DNA of 18,068 nucleotides from CAZIWX01 sp964543125 (lineage in GTDB: Bacteria > Fidelibacterota > UBA8477). Where the stretch lies: assembly GCA_964543125.1 (NCBI GenBank), contig CAZIWX010000050.1, forward strand, positions 1-18,068, given 5' to 3'. Each line of letters opens with the position of its first letter. The first letter of the stretch is position 1. Positions 8,560-15,669 of the stretch are shown piece by piece. The notes under the pieces are model-generated. The model searched no databases. It saw nothing but the letters and a program-made list of their open reading frames with translations, and was not told the DNA's origin. The position numbers and the translations under genes were made by a program.

Positions 8560-9984
8560 TTATTTATTTTTCCGCCTGGGAATATAAATATCCGTGACGG
8601 TTCCGGAAAAAACTTCGGCGGCATTCATGATAGTTTCCGATAGCGTTGGATGGGGATGAATGGTCAAACCGATGTCTTCGGCATCCGCGCCCATTTCAAT
8701 TGCCAGCACACCTTCGGAAACCAGGTCACCGGCGCCGGGTCCCACAATCCCGATACCCAAAACCTGCTGCGTTTCAGGATCGAACAGGAGCTTGGTAAAT
8801 CCTTCGTCGCGCCCCAATGTCAGCGACCGGCCGCTGGCCGCCCAGGGGAATTGACTTTTTTCATAAGCAATGCCTTTGGTTGCGGCTTCACTTTCGGTCA
8901 AACCCGCCCAGGCAATCTCGGGATTCGTAAAAATCACTGCCGGGATCGCGCGCGCGTCAAATTTTGATTTCAAACCGGCGATGACTTCCGCCGCCACCTT
9001 GGCCTCGTAGGTGGCTTTGTGCGCCAACATGGGATCACCAGCCACATCTCCGATGGCGAAAATATTTTTATCGGCGGTACGCTGATACTCGTCCACCTCC
9101 ACAAAACCGCGTTGATTAATGCTGACTTTGGTGGTTTCCAGTCCCAGATTCTCGGAATTTGGCCGCCGCCCAACCGCAACCAGCACTTTATCGAAAAGCT
9201 GTGGATCGACTTTTTTCTCACCCTCGAAGTGAACCTGCAAACCGTTTTTCCGGGGTTCGATCCGGGAGACTTTGGTCTTGAGCCAAATATTCTCGAAGCG
9301 CGGTTTAAGGCGTTTAGCCAAAGGCCTGACCAGGTCTTTATCCGCGCCGGGCAGCAGGTTATCCATAAATTCCACTACCGAAACCCGGCTACCCAGCGCT
9401 TGGTACACCGACCCCATTTCAAGACCGATGTAACCGGCGCCGACAACGAGCAATCGTTGTGGAATATTTTCCAGTTCCAATGCTCCGGTAGAATTGATCA
9501 CTCGGGGATCATCTGTTGGGAATCCTGAAATTACCGCTGGCCGTGACCCACTGGCCAGGATGGCAGCATCAAATTCGATCATGATTTTTTCACTCTCGGT
9601 ATTCACTTCCAATTTCGAGGAGCTTTGGAATTTACCGGCGCCGGTAATGACTTCGACTTTGCGAGCCTTGGCAATCTGACCAATTCCCCGGGTCAGGCGG
9701 GAGATGACATCATTTTTCCAGCCCCGGATTTTATCAATATTCAGTCGGGGTTTTCCAAAACTGACCCCAAAGTCGGCCGCCGCCTCCGTTTCATCCAAAA
9801 GTTTCGCTAAATGGAGCAACGCTTTGGAAGGGATGCAGCCGCGATTCAGACAGACGCCGCCCAAGGTTGGACTTTTGTCCACCAGAACGACCTGCTTGCC
9901 CAGATCGGCAGCTCTAAACGCCGCGGCATAGCCGCCCGGTCCGGCGCCTAAAATTACAACTTCGGTTTTTAACGCTTTACTCAT
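8560..9984 (-). CDS. lpd: Dihydrolipoamide dehydrogenase (E3 of pyruvate dehydrogenase complex)
   Basis: The 474-residue flavoprotein reoxidises dihydrolipoyl groups of E2 and passes electrons through FAD to NAD+. Seen in order: the N-terminal FAD motif GAGPGGYAAAFRA (13-25); the redox disulfide GGVCLNRGCIPSK with Cys45 and Cys50; the second dinucleotide fold VVGAGYIGLEMG (about 180); the FAD-binding ATG-like strand AIGDVAGDPMLAHKA; and the C-terminal IHPHPTLSE, whose His-Glu pair is the proton relay. Length is normal for the family. ATG 9984 has AGAGGA six bases upstream. It lies 55 bp after the E2 gene, in the order E1-E2-E3 usual for homodimeric-E1 complexes, which supports assignment to pyruvate dehydrogenase; it could also serve other 2-oxoacid complexes or glycine cleavage. 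Confidence 0.96.
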   Translation of the reverse strand: MSKALKTEVVILGAGPGGYAAAFRAADLGKQVVLVDKSPTLGGVCLNRGCIPSKALLHLAKLLDETEAAADFGVSFGKPRLNIDKIRGWKNDVISRLTRGIGQIAKARKVEVITGAGKFQSSSKLEVNTESEKIMIEFDAAILASGSRPAVISGFPTDDPRVINSTGALELENIPQRLLVVGAGYIGLEMGSVYQALGSRVSVVEFMDNLLPGADKDLVRPLAKRLKPRFENIWLKTKVSRIEPRKNGLQVHFEGEKKVDPQLFDKVLVAVGRRPNSENLGLETTKVSINQRGFVEVDEYQRTADKNIFAIGDVAGDPMLAHKATYEAKVAAEVIAGLKSKFDARAIPAVIFTNPEIAWAGLTESEAATKGIAYEKSQFPWAASGRSLTLGRDEGFTKLLFDPETQQVLGIGIVGPGAGDLVSEGVLAIEMGADAEDIGLTIHPHPTLSETIMNAAEVFSGTVTDIYIPRRKNK

Positions 9985-10039
9985 TTTATTTCCTCTGCCA
10001 TGCTATTTATTAATATCCATAATGTACTCGTGCTGATCT

Positions 10040-11347
10040 CTACAGGATGAGCCGGCGAATGTCCGTTAATTTTTCACTGATGAATCTGGTAAAGCGCGCC
10101 CCCGCGGCGCCATCGATCACCCGGTGATCGTATGATAAGGAGAAGGGTAAGATCAGGCGTGGAATAAACGCATTATTCATAAAAACCGGTTTAGTTGTCG
10201 AGCGGCTGACCCCCAAAATGGCGACTTCCGGTGATTTCACAATGGGTGTAAATCCGGTTCCACTAATCCCGCCCAGACTGGAAATGGTGAATGAACCACC
10301 CTGCAGTTCAGCGGGAGTGATCTTTTTATCCCGGGTTCGGGCACTTACATCCGCCAGTTCAAGCGCCAGGGTCACAATACTTTTTTTATCCACATCCCGG
10401 ATCACGGGCACCATCAGTCCCAGGGACGTGTCCACCGCCACTCCCAGGTGAAAATATTTTTTCAAAATAAGCTGCTCACCGGAGGGGTCCAGGGAGGCGT
10501 TGAAATCCGGGTATGCTTTCAGGGCGGCGACCACGGCTTTCATGATGAATGGCAGTAACGTCAATTTGGCGCCTTTTACCTCTACGGCGCCTTTCTGCTC
10601 TTGACGAAAGGCTTCCAATTCAGTGATATCGGATTCATCAAACTGGGTCACATGGGGAATGTGCCGCCAGGCGGCTTGCATTTTTTCCCCGGTCAATCGG
10701 CGCACTTTGTTTAATTGTGAGGTCTCGATCGCTCCCCACTGCGAAAAATCGATCGGCTCAGCCGGCGCACCCCTAAAACCAGTATCCGGCTGCGCGAGAG
10801 AGAGGGTGCTCTTGATGTAGTACTCCACATCTTTCTTTAGGATACGGTTCTTCGGACCGGAACTTTGAACGCGGCTCAGATCCGCGCCCAATTCCCGGGC
10901 AAATCTCCGAACTGCCGGGCTCGCCAGGGGCGAAACGCCGCCCGGTTTCGCAGGAGTAACCGGAGCGGTTTGCACCGGCACCGGGCTCGAGATGGCGTTG
11001 GATGGGGCCGGTTTCGATTCCGTGCCCACGGGTGCACCCCGCTGGGACTCTTCAGCCTTTGCGACTTCCGGTTGTTTCTCTTTTTTCGGCTCCGGTACAA
11101 GTGCGGCCGCGGATACTTCAACCGTTGCAAGAACATGACCCGGCGTCACCGAATCACTGACTTTCACTCGAATTTCCCGTACCGCGCCATCAAAGGGTGA
11201 CGGAATTTCCATGGATGCTTTATCGGTCTCCACCACGAGAATGGCATCGTCCTTTTTCACGCTATCACCCGGTTTTACCCGAACTTCACTCACCTCAACG
11301 CTGTTGATTCCTTCACCCAATTCAGGTAGCGTTATTTTCCTGATCAC
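10040..11347 (-). CDS. aceF: Dihydrolipoyl acetyltransferase (E2 of pyruvate dehydrogenase complex)
   Basis: Forms the core of the complex and transfers acetyl groups from lipoate to CoA. The 435-residue product has one lipoyl domain (1-80) with the lipoylation site ETDKASMEIP (Lys43); a Pro/Ala/Lys-rich flexible linker (about 80-140); a peripheral-subunit-binding domain with SPAVRRFARELGADLSRV and GPKNRILKKDV; and the acetyltransferase domain (about 200-435), ending in SYDHRVIDGAAGARF with the catalytic His and Asp. A single lipoyl domain contrasts with the three of E. coli AceF. The open frame starts at GTG 11362, but the strong Shine-Dalgarno GGAGGA (11354-11359) sits inside it, six bases before GTG 11347, which opens with MIRKITLPELGEG as the family does. 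The start is therefore placed at 11347, 57 bp after aceE. Confidence 0.95.
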   Translation of the reverse strand: MIRKITLPELGEGINSVEVSEVRVKPGDSVKKDDAILVVETDKASMEIPSPFDGAVREIRVKVSDSVTPGHVLATVEVSAAALVPEPKKEKQPEVAKAEESQRGAPVGTESKPAPSNAISSPVPVQTAPVTPAKPGGVSPLASPAVRRFARELGADLSRVQSSGPKNRILKKDVEYYIKSTLSLAQPDTGFRGAPAEPIDFSQWGAIETSQLNKVRRLTGEKMQAAWRHIPHVTQFDESDITELEAFRQEQKGAVEVKGAKLTLLPFIMKAVVAALKAYPDFNASLDPSGEQLILKKYFHLGVAVDTSLGLMVPVIRDVDKKSIVTLALELADVSARTRDKKITPAELQGGSFTISSLGGISGTGFTPIVKSPEVAILGVSRSTTKPVFMNNAFIPRLILPFSLSYDHRVIDGAAGARFTRFISEKLTDIRRLIL

Positions 11348-11404
11348 GAATTTTCCTCCCACCTGCTCTGCTTTCGCTGAATTGGCAGGCGTCTGAATTT
11401 CAAT

Positions 11405-14077
11405 TTACCGAAGTGCCGGATTTAACGCGTCCGGGTCGATTCCATATTTCTTAATTGCCGCGGCCACGGTTTTCATGGGAATCGTCTTTTCCAGACCCAG
11501 TTCATAAAGTGCTGCTAGAGTAATGGAAAAACGGTCCACTTCAAAAAACTTCCGCAAACTGGCGCGAGTGTCGCTGCGCCCGAAACCGTCAGTACCAAGG
11601 ACGGTGTAGGAGCGGGGCATCCAGGGCGAAATCTGGTCGGCAAACAACTTGACGTAATCGGATACGGCAATGATCGGTCCCTGGCGTCCCTCCAGTGCGG
11701 TCGTCACATAAGCTTTTTTCTGCTTCCCGGTCGGATGGAGCCGGTTCCAGCGCTTTTTATCACACGCCTCCCGGCGTAATTCTGTAAAACTGGTAACACT
11801 CCAGATATCCGCATTCACACCCCAATCGGCCAGCAGCAATCGGGCGGCCGCATCCACTTCCCGGTTAAGAGCACCACTACCCAATAATTGTACGGTCGGT
11901 TTCCCGGGTTCCGGTCCCTCAACCCGCGAGTACATACCTTTGAGGATGTTTTCGGCGACACCTTTGGGCATTTCGGGATGGCTGTAATTCTCATTTTCAA
12001 GCGTTAAGTAGTAAAAAACATTCTCGTCCTTGCTATACATCCGTTGCAGTCCATCTTGAATGATGACTGCTATTTCATAGGCATAACCGGGATCGTAGGA
12101 TTTCAGATTCGGAATGGTGGAAGCCATCAACAAGCTGTGGCCATCCTGATGCTGAAGACCCTCGCCAGCCAGGGTTGTCCGGCCGGATGTCGCACCCAAT
12201 AAAAAGCCTTTCACGCGCATATCACCGGCCGCCCAAAACAGATCGCCCACCCTTTGAAAGCCGAACATGGAATAAAAAATATAGAATGGAATCATGGATT
12301 TACCGTGGGTGCTATAGGACATTCCGGCTGCCAGAAACGAAGAAGTTGCACCAGCTTCCGTAATTCCTTCCTCCAGGATTTGACCTTTCACATCTTCCCG
12401 ATAGTAGAGGAATTGATCCGAATCCACGGGATCGTAAAGTTGACCCACGTGGGAGTAGATTCCCAACTGGCGGAATAACGGGTCCATGCCAAAGGTCCGG
12501 GCTTCATCCGGGATAATGGGAATGATTCGGTCGGCAATATTCTTATCCTTCAAGAGCAGTGTGAGTAGCCGAACGAAAGCCATGGTAGTGGAAACTTCAC
12601 GGTCACCGGTTCCATCAATCAGGGATTGAAAACGATTCAGGCTTGGTATCTTCAGCTTTTCCGCAGGCCTTGAACGGCTTGGCAGATTACCACCCAATTT
12701 TTCCCGCTGTTTGCGGAGATACTGAATTTCCTCACTACTTTCCAAAGGCTTGTAAAAAGGCGCCTCGGCAACTTCAGTATCCGAGATGGGAATCGCAAAC
12801 CGATCGCGGAAATGGCGTAATTCTTCATCATTCAACTTCTTTTGCTGGTGGGTGATGTTCCGGCCCTCACCGGCTTCACCTAAACCATAGCCCTTGATAG
12901 TACTGGCCAGTATGACCGTGGGTTGACCTTTATGTTCAACGGCTTCGGCATAGGCGGCATAGACTTTGGCCGGATCGTGACCACCCCGTTTCAATTTGTA
13001 CAGTTCATTATCGGTCATGTGAGCGACCATAGCTTTTAACTCTGGATATTTTCCAAAAAAATGCTCTCGAATGTAAGCGCCACCCTCCACCACATATTTG
13101 AGTGAGTCACCGTCAACGATTTCTTCCATACGCTTCGCCAGCAGTCCTTGTTCGTCTTTCTCCAGCAATTCATCCCACTCAGAGCCCCAAACGACTTTGA
13201 TCACATTCCAGCCCGCCCCGCGAAATGCTCCCTCCAGTTCCTGAATGATCTTTGAATTACCACGTACCGGACCGTCAAGGCGCTGCATATTACAATTAAT
13301 AACAAAGATCAGGTTATCCAATTGCTCACGCGCAGCCAGCGTTATAGCACCCAACGATTCAGGTTCATCCATTTCACCATCACCCAGAAAAGCCCAGGTT
13401 TTCCGCCCCTGATCTTCCATCATCCCGCGATCATACATGTATTTCATGAATCGCGCCTGGTAGATAGCCTGGATCGGTCCCAACCCCATGGACACCGTGG
13501 CAAATTGCCAAAATTCAGGCATGAGCCAGGGGTGTGGATAAGACGCTAATCCGCCGCCTTTAGCCAGTTCCTGACGGAAATTGTGGAGCAGGTTCTCGCT
13601 CAGACGTCCCTCTAAAAACGCCCGGGCGTAAATCCCGGGCGAAGCATGTCCCTGGAAAAAGACCAAGTCCCCCTTAAAATCTTCCGTGCGCCCTCGGAAA
13701 AAGTGGTTGAATGCAACCTCATACAATGTCGCCGCGGACGCATACGTTGAAATATGGCCACCCAACCCGGGATTATTACGATTGGCCTGAACCACCATGG
13801 CCATGGCGTTCCAACGGATCAGGGACTTAATTCGGCGTTCGATATCCCGGTTGCCGGGGAACGCTTTCTGCTGTTTTAGCGGAATGGTGTTCACATAATC
13901 CGTATTGGGACTATAGGGCATTCGCAACCCATGGCGGCACCCATATTCATGCAGTTTTTCCAGTAAAAAATGGGTCCGCTCGAGACCGCTGTTCGCGATC
14001 ACGGCATCCAGTGATTCGATCCACTCTTGGGTTTCTTCCGGGTCCATATCCTTCATTTTATGAAAATCGTAATACAT
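11405..14077 (-). CDS. aceE: Pyruvate dehydrogenase E1 component, homodimeric type
   Basis: Thiamine-diphosphate enzyme that decarboxylates pyruvate and acetylates the E2 lipoyl group. The 890-residue length matches E. coli AceE (about 887) and not the split alpha/beta E1. Seen: DMDPEETQEWIESLDAVI near the start; GGHISTYASAATLYEV (107-121); GHASPGIYARAFLEGR (143-158); the ThDP/Mg motif GDGEMDEPES (232-241) with NCNMQRLDGP (261-270); and C-terminal blocks such as GILEEGITEAGA-type and LGTDGFGRSDTR. ATG 14077 has GAGG about ten bases upstream; ATG 14056 (MKDMDPEE) is a possible alternative with less support. It is the first gene of the aceE-aceF-lpd series. A LacI-type palindrome lies 77-90 bp upstream, suggesting carbon-source or pyruvate-linked repression. 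No PdhR-type regulator gene is in the window. Confidence 0.96.
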   Translation of the reverse strand: MYYDFHKMKDMDPEETQEWIESLDAVIANSGLERTHFLLEKLHEYGCRHGLRMPYSPNTDYVNTIPLKQQKAFPGNRDIERRIKSLIRWNAMAMVVQANRNNPGLGGHISTYASAATLYEVAFNHFFRGRTEDFKGDLVFFQGHASPGIYARAFLEGRLSENLLHNFRQELAKGGGLASYPHPWLMPEFWQFATVSMGLGPIQAIYQARFMKYMYDRGMMEDQGRKTWAFLGDGEMDEPESLGAITLAAREQLDNLIFVINCNMQRLDGPVRGNSKIIQELEGAFRGAGWNVIKVVWGSEWDELLEKDEQGLLAKRMEEIVDGDSLKYVVEGGAYIREHFFGKYPELKAMVAHMTDNELYKLKRGGHDPAKVYAAYAEAVEHKGQPTVILASTIKGYGLGEAGEGRNITHQQKKLNDEELRHFRDRFAIPISDTEVAEAPFYKPLESSEEIQYLRKQREKLGGNLPSRSRPAEKLKIPSLNRFQSLIDGTGDREVSTTMAFVRLLTLLLKDKNIADRIIPIIPDEARTFGMDPLFRQLGIYSHVGQLYDPVDSDQFLYYREDVKGQILEEGITEAGATSSFLAAGMSYSTHGKSMIPFYIFYSMFGFQRVGDLFWAAGDMRVKGFLLGATSGRTTLAGEGLQHQDGHSLLMASTIPNLKSYDPGYAYEIAVIIQDGLQRMYSKDENVFYYLTLENENYSHPEMPKGVAENILKGMYSRVEGPEPGKPTVQLLGSGALNREVDAAARLLLADWGVNADIWSVTSFTELRREACDKKRWNRLHPTGKQKKAYVTTALEGRQGPIIAVSDYVKLFADQISPWMPRSYTVLGTDGFGRSDTRASLRKFFEVDRFSITLAALYELGLEKTIPMKTVAAAIKKYGIDPDALNPALR

Positions 14078-14153
14078 CTATCGCTTACCTCGTCTAAATG
14101 AAATCACGCTCAAATTTGTGAATATCAGGAGCTGCGGAAAATTTATTACCTTT

Positions 14154-14167
14154 GGCAACCGGTTGCC
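14154..14167. promoter_or_regulatory. LacI/GalR-type operator candidate upstream of aceE
   Basis: A perfect 14-bp palindrome, GGCAACCGGTTGCC, with the central AACCGGTT (CG-centred even symmetry) typical of LacI/GalR-family binding sites. It is centred about 84 bp upstream of the aceE start codon, a sensible distance for repression or activation of that promoter. No recognisable LacI-family gene is in the window and no convincing -35/-10 pair could be placed beside it on the minus strand, so the regulator and exact promoter are unknown. Confidence 0.5.
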
Positions 14168-14688
14168 GAAATGTTTTTGTGAAAGCGGTTGTGTTGTTTT
14201 GATCTCACTGTGTTTTATAATGTTACACCCGATTCCCGACGTTGCCTCCGTTTCCTCATTTCATCCAACATTCGCTCGGTTGCGCAAGCTTCCGTCTATT
14301 ATAACATGAAAACCATTCTCAAGCAGAAAAACTTTCCATCCCAATACAGTCTGATCCATGCGTTGTATGAACGTTGCCGTTAGCATAACACTTGCCGTTT
14401 GCCTTTCCCGAGTTTAAATGAAATAATTTAATATTTTAGATCTAACATATTATATTTCCAAAGGTTATGCCCCAATGAAAAAAGCTTAACACGACCCCGG
14501 TGATTGCCAAAATCAATTCATTTATGACCTTTTTCTGTTCGGTTGGTATTACTGCCTCGATTTTTCGTTTTATAGCTTACGGTAACCGCGCTTGGCATGC
14601 GTGCTGCCTTTTGCTTACAAAATTTGCTAGCCCTGGTCCAATCCCGAACGGTACCGGCTATGACACTACTTTGCTCGTCTCAAACCGG

Positions 14689-14704
14689 CGGTAAAATTTT
14701 GCCG
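14689..14704. repeat. Near-perfect 16-bp palindrome
   Basis: CGGTAAAATTTTGCCG is self-complementary except for one T-G pair. It stands about 50 bp upstream of the promoter of the small Cys/His protein gene and is followed by ACCCTTTTT. It could be a binding site or a weak terminator for a transcript entering from the left; neither is supported by an upstream gene. Confidence 0.3.
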
Positions 14705-14718
14705 ACCCTTTTTAAAAT

Positions 14719-14762
14719 AATATATCGATGTATTTAAAATAATAGTTTGAATATATCGATGT
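14719..14762 (+). repeat. Direct repeat of AATATATCGATGT, 31 bp apart
   Basis: The same 13 bases occur at 14719-14731 and 14750-14762, a start-to-start distance of 31 bp or about three helical turns, so both lie on the same DNA face. TTTAAAATAA is also repeated (14711-14720 and 14733-14742). The downstream copy is the left half of a perfect inverted repeat; the upstream copy has no matching right arm and may be an auxiliary half-site for the same repressor. Confidence 0.6.
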
Positions 14763-14775
14763 CTGTCGATATATT
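14747..14775 (+). promoter_or_regulatory. Promoter overlapping a symmetric ArsR-type operator
   Basis: TTGAAT (14747-14752) and TATATT (14770-14775) are separated by exactly 17 bp, a good housekeeping-type -35/-10 pair placed 57 bp before the 14832 start. A perfect inverted repeat spans the spacer and -10: AATATATCGA (14750-14759), six bases TGTCTG, TCGATATATT (14766-14775). AT-rich dyads covering the promoter are typical of ArsR/SmtB repressors that control their own operon, and an ArsR-family gene lies in the operon downstream. Operator identity is inferred from position and symmetry. Confidence 0.7.
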
Positions 14776-14820
14776 AGCCCGTTATGAAAAACGATTTGCT
14801 CAAATCAAACGCCAATTAAT

Positions 14821-14827
14821 AAGGAGG
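14821..14827 (+). promoter_or_regulatory. Strong Shine-Dalgarno AAGGAGG
   Basis: A full AAGGAGG lies four bases before ATG 14832 and fixes the start of the 65-residue protein. It contrasts with the lack of any such site before ATG 15069 of the following gene, so the first cistron should be translated far more efficiently than the second unless they are coupled. Confidence 0.85.
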
Positions 14828-14831
14828 TTAT

Positions 14832-15029
14832 ATGGATACGACTAAATTGCTGGAAGGTCTAACCAGCGAAGAGCGGTTGGAGCTGCTCCAACGCTTGCTC
14901 CGCGAAGAAATGGCCACTCGTGAGGAACAAACGGAAGAACCTTACGAGAATCAACGGCAGCATCACCACCGGCATGGACCTGGCCGGGGGCGGCGTCAGG
15001 CCTCCTGTTGCACATGTTGCGGAGACTGA
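14832..15029 (+). CDS. Small His/Cys-rich putative metal-binding protein, first gene of ArsR operon
   Basis: A 65-residue protein of no family I recognise. An amphipathic, Leu/Glu-rich helix (about 4-35, with LTSEERLELLQRLLREE) leads into a polar His-rich stretch (HHHRH, 44-48), a Gly/Arg linker and a terminal CCTCCGD with Cys59, 60, 62 and 63. The cluster of four His and four Cys suggests binding of a soft or thiophilic metal ion, as a buffer or sensor accessory; this is inferred from composition. The start is fixed by AAGGAGG. It ends in TGA at 15027, and the frame stays open through 13 more codons into the ArsR gene. The helix resembles the first 32 residues of that ArsR protein (LSKEEKLNFIERLFRKL), so the two may be a tandem duplication. 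The symmetric operator and promoter lie immediately upstream. Confidence 0.72.
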   Translation: MDTTKLLEGLTSEERLELLQRLLREEMATREEQTEEPYENQRQHHHRHGPGRGRRQASCCTCCGD

Positions 15030-15068
15030 AACCTTGACCTTCGAACTCCGTTTCAACCAGATTGCTGT

Positions 15069-15629
15069 ATGCCGCGCGAACTTCTGAACCGGTTGCTGGA
15101 ACAAAGTTTCGATAGCCTCTCCAAAGAAGAGAAGCTTAACTTCATCGAGCGCTTGTTCCGGAAATTACCTGCCCCGGCACAACAGGAGTTTCTGTTGGAA
15201 CTGAGTCGCCACATCTGGAGCAATGAGCCCCGTCCCCGCGGTTTCCAGCCGGGGGGACGGTCGTCGGAACCGGACGGGCCATTCTACCGCCGAGGATCTG
15301 TTCCCATGGCCTTTTGTTTGGATTATATGCGGAGCTACGAAACCGCGGCCCCTACAGATGCACCTTCTCCCGCCAGACTATTTGCCGCTCTGGCTGACGG
15401 AAATCGCCTTAAAATTGTCAAACTCCTGGCAACCGGGGAAAAATCAGTGGATGAGATACTCAAGACTATTGGTCTTTCACAATCCACCGTTTCCCACCAT
15501 CTGCGCATCCTAAAAGAGGCCGGGCTGGTGGAAATGGAAAAAAGGGGGCGTAACTCCGTTTACGCGCTTACGCAGCCCTTGGATCCGGATCCTCCCCCGG
15601 CTTCCGAAAGCGATCCACTCCAAACCTGA
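15069..15629 (+). CDS. ArsR-family transcriptional regulator with N-terminal helical extension
   Basis: A 186-residue DNA-binding protein. The C-terminal part (about 100-170) is a winged helix-turn-helix of the ArsR/SmtB type: ARLFAALADGNRLKIVKLLATGEKSVDEI, then the recognition helix SQSTVSHHLRILKEAGLV and the wing EKRGRNSVYAL. The classic ELCVCDL metal site is absent (KSVDEILKTI in its place), and the only Cys is Cys83 in MAFCLDYM. Residues 1-50 are a helical extension like the upstream small protein, followed by a Pro/Gly/Arg-rich linker. Typical ArsR proteins are about 100-120 residues, so this one is long. ATG 15069 has no Shine-Dalgarno; ATG 15306 (MAFCLDYM) has GAGG ten bases upstream and would give a 107-residue core, so two products are possible. 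It probably represses its own operon through the inverted repeat at 14750-14775; effector unknown. Confidence 0.85.
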   Translation: MPRELLNRLLEQSFDSLSKEEKLNFIERLFRKLPAPAQQEFLLELSRHIWSNEPRPRGFQPGGRSSEPDGPFYRRGSVPMAFCLDYMRSYETAAPTDAPSPARLFAALADGNRLKIVKLLATGEKSVDEILKTIGLSQSTVSHHLRILKEAGLVEMEKRGRNSVYALTQPLDPDPPPASESDPLQT

Positions 15630-15669
15630 ATGAATCCCCAGCCCACTTCAGGACAACCACCGGTTAGGT

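Larger units (their letters stand above)
14078..14831. other. Divergent intergenic region, 754 bp, no supported gene
   Basis: Lies between the divergent aceE and small Cys/His protein genes. The aceE-proximal part holds the LacI-type palindrome; the last 120 bp hold repeats, an inverted repeat and a promoter. The middle (about 14200-14690) contains only short frames without a ribosome binding site or recognisable protein features, and it is AT-rich around 14410-14470. No tRNA, rRNA, SRP RNA or tmRNA signature was found by eye. A structured RNA or a long leader cannot be excluded. Confidence 0.6.

Noticed and set aside
10180..10195. AAACCGGTTT inside aceF as a second LacI-type site
   Set aside because: It lies within a well-conserved coding region, far from any promoter, and is shorter than the aceE-upstream palindrome.
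14580..14660. tRNA-like or small structured RNA around the segment with GGTCCAATCCCGAACGG
   Set aside because: The T-loop consensus is not met and no acceptor or anticodon stems pair.
14118..14694. Short plus-strand open frames of about 60 residues in the large intergenic region
   Set aside because: They lack ribosome binding sites, have erratic composition with no domain or signal features, and overlap regulatory sequence.
14784..14819. An 11-codon frame (MKNDLLKSNAN) just before the small Cys/His gene, as a leader peptide
   Set aside because: It has no Shine-Dalgarno and shows no run of regulatory codons; the real ribosome binding site begins two bases after its stop.
15027..15029. Evidence that TGA is reassigned genome-wide
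   Set aside because: The ArsR, DUF3570 and DUF4266 genes all end in TGA at sensible positions, so TGA is a normal stop here; only local recoding remains possible.
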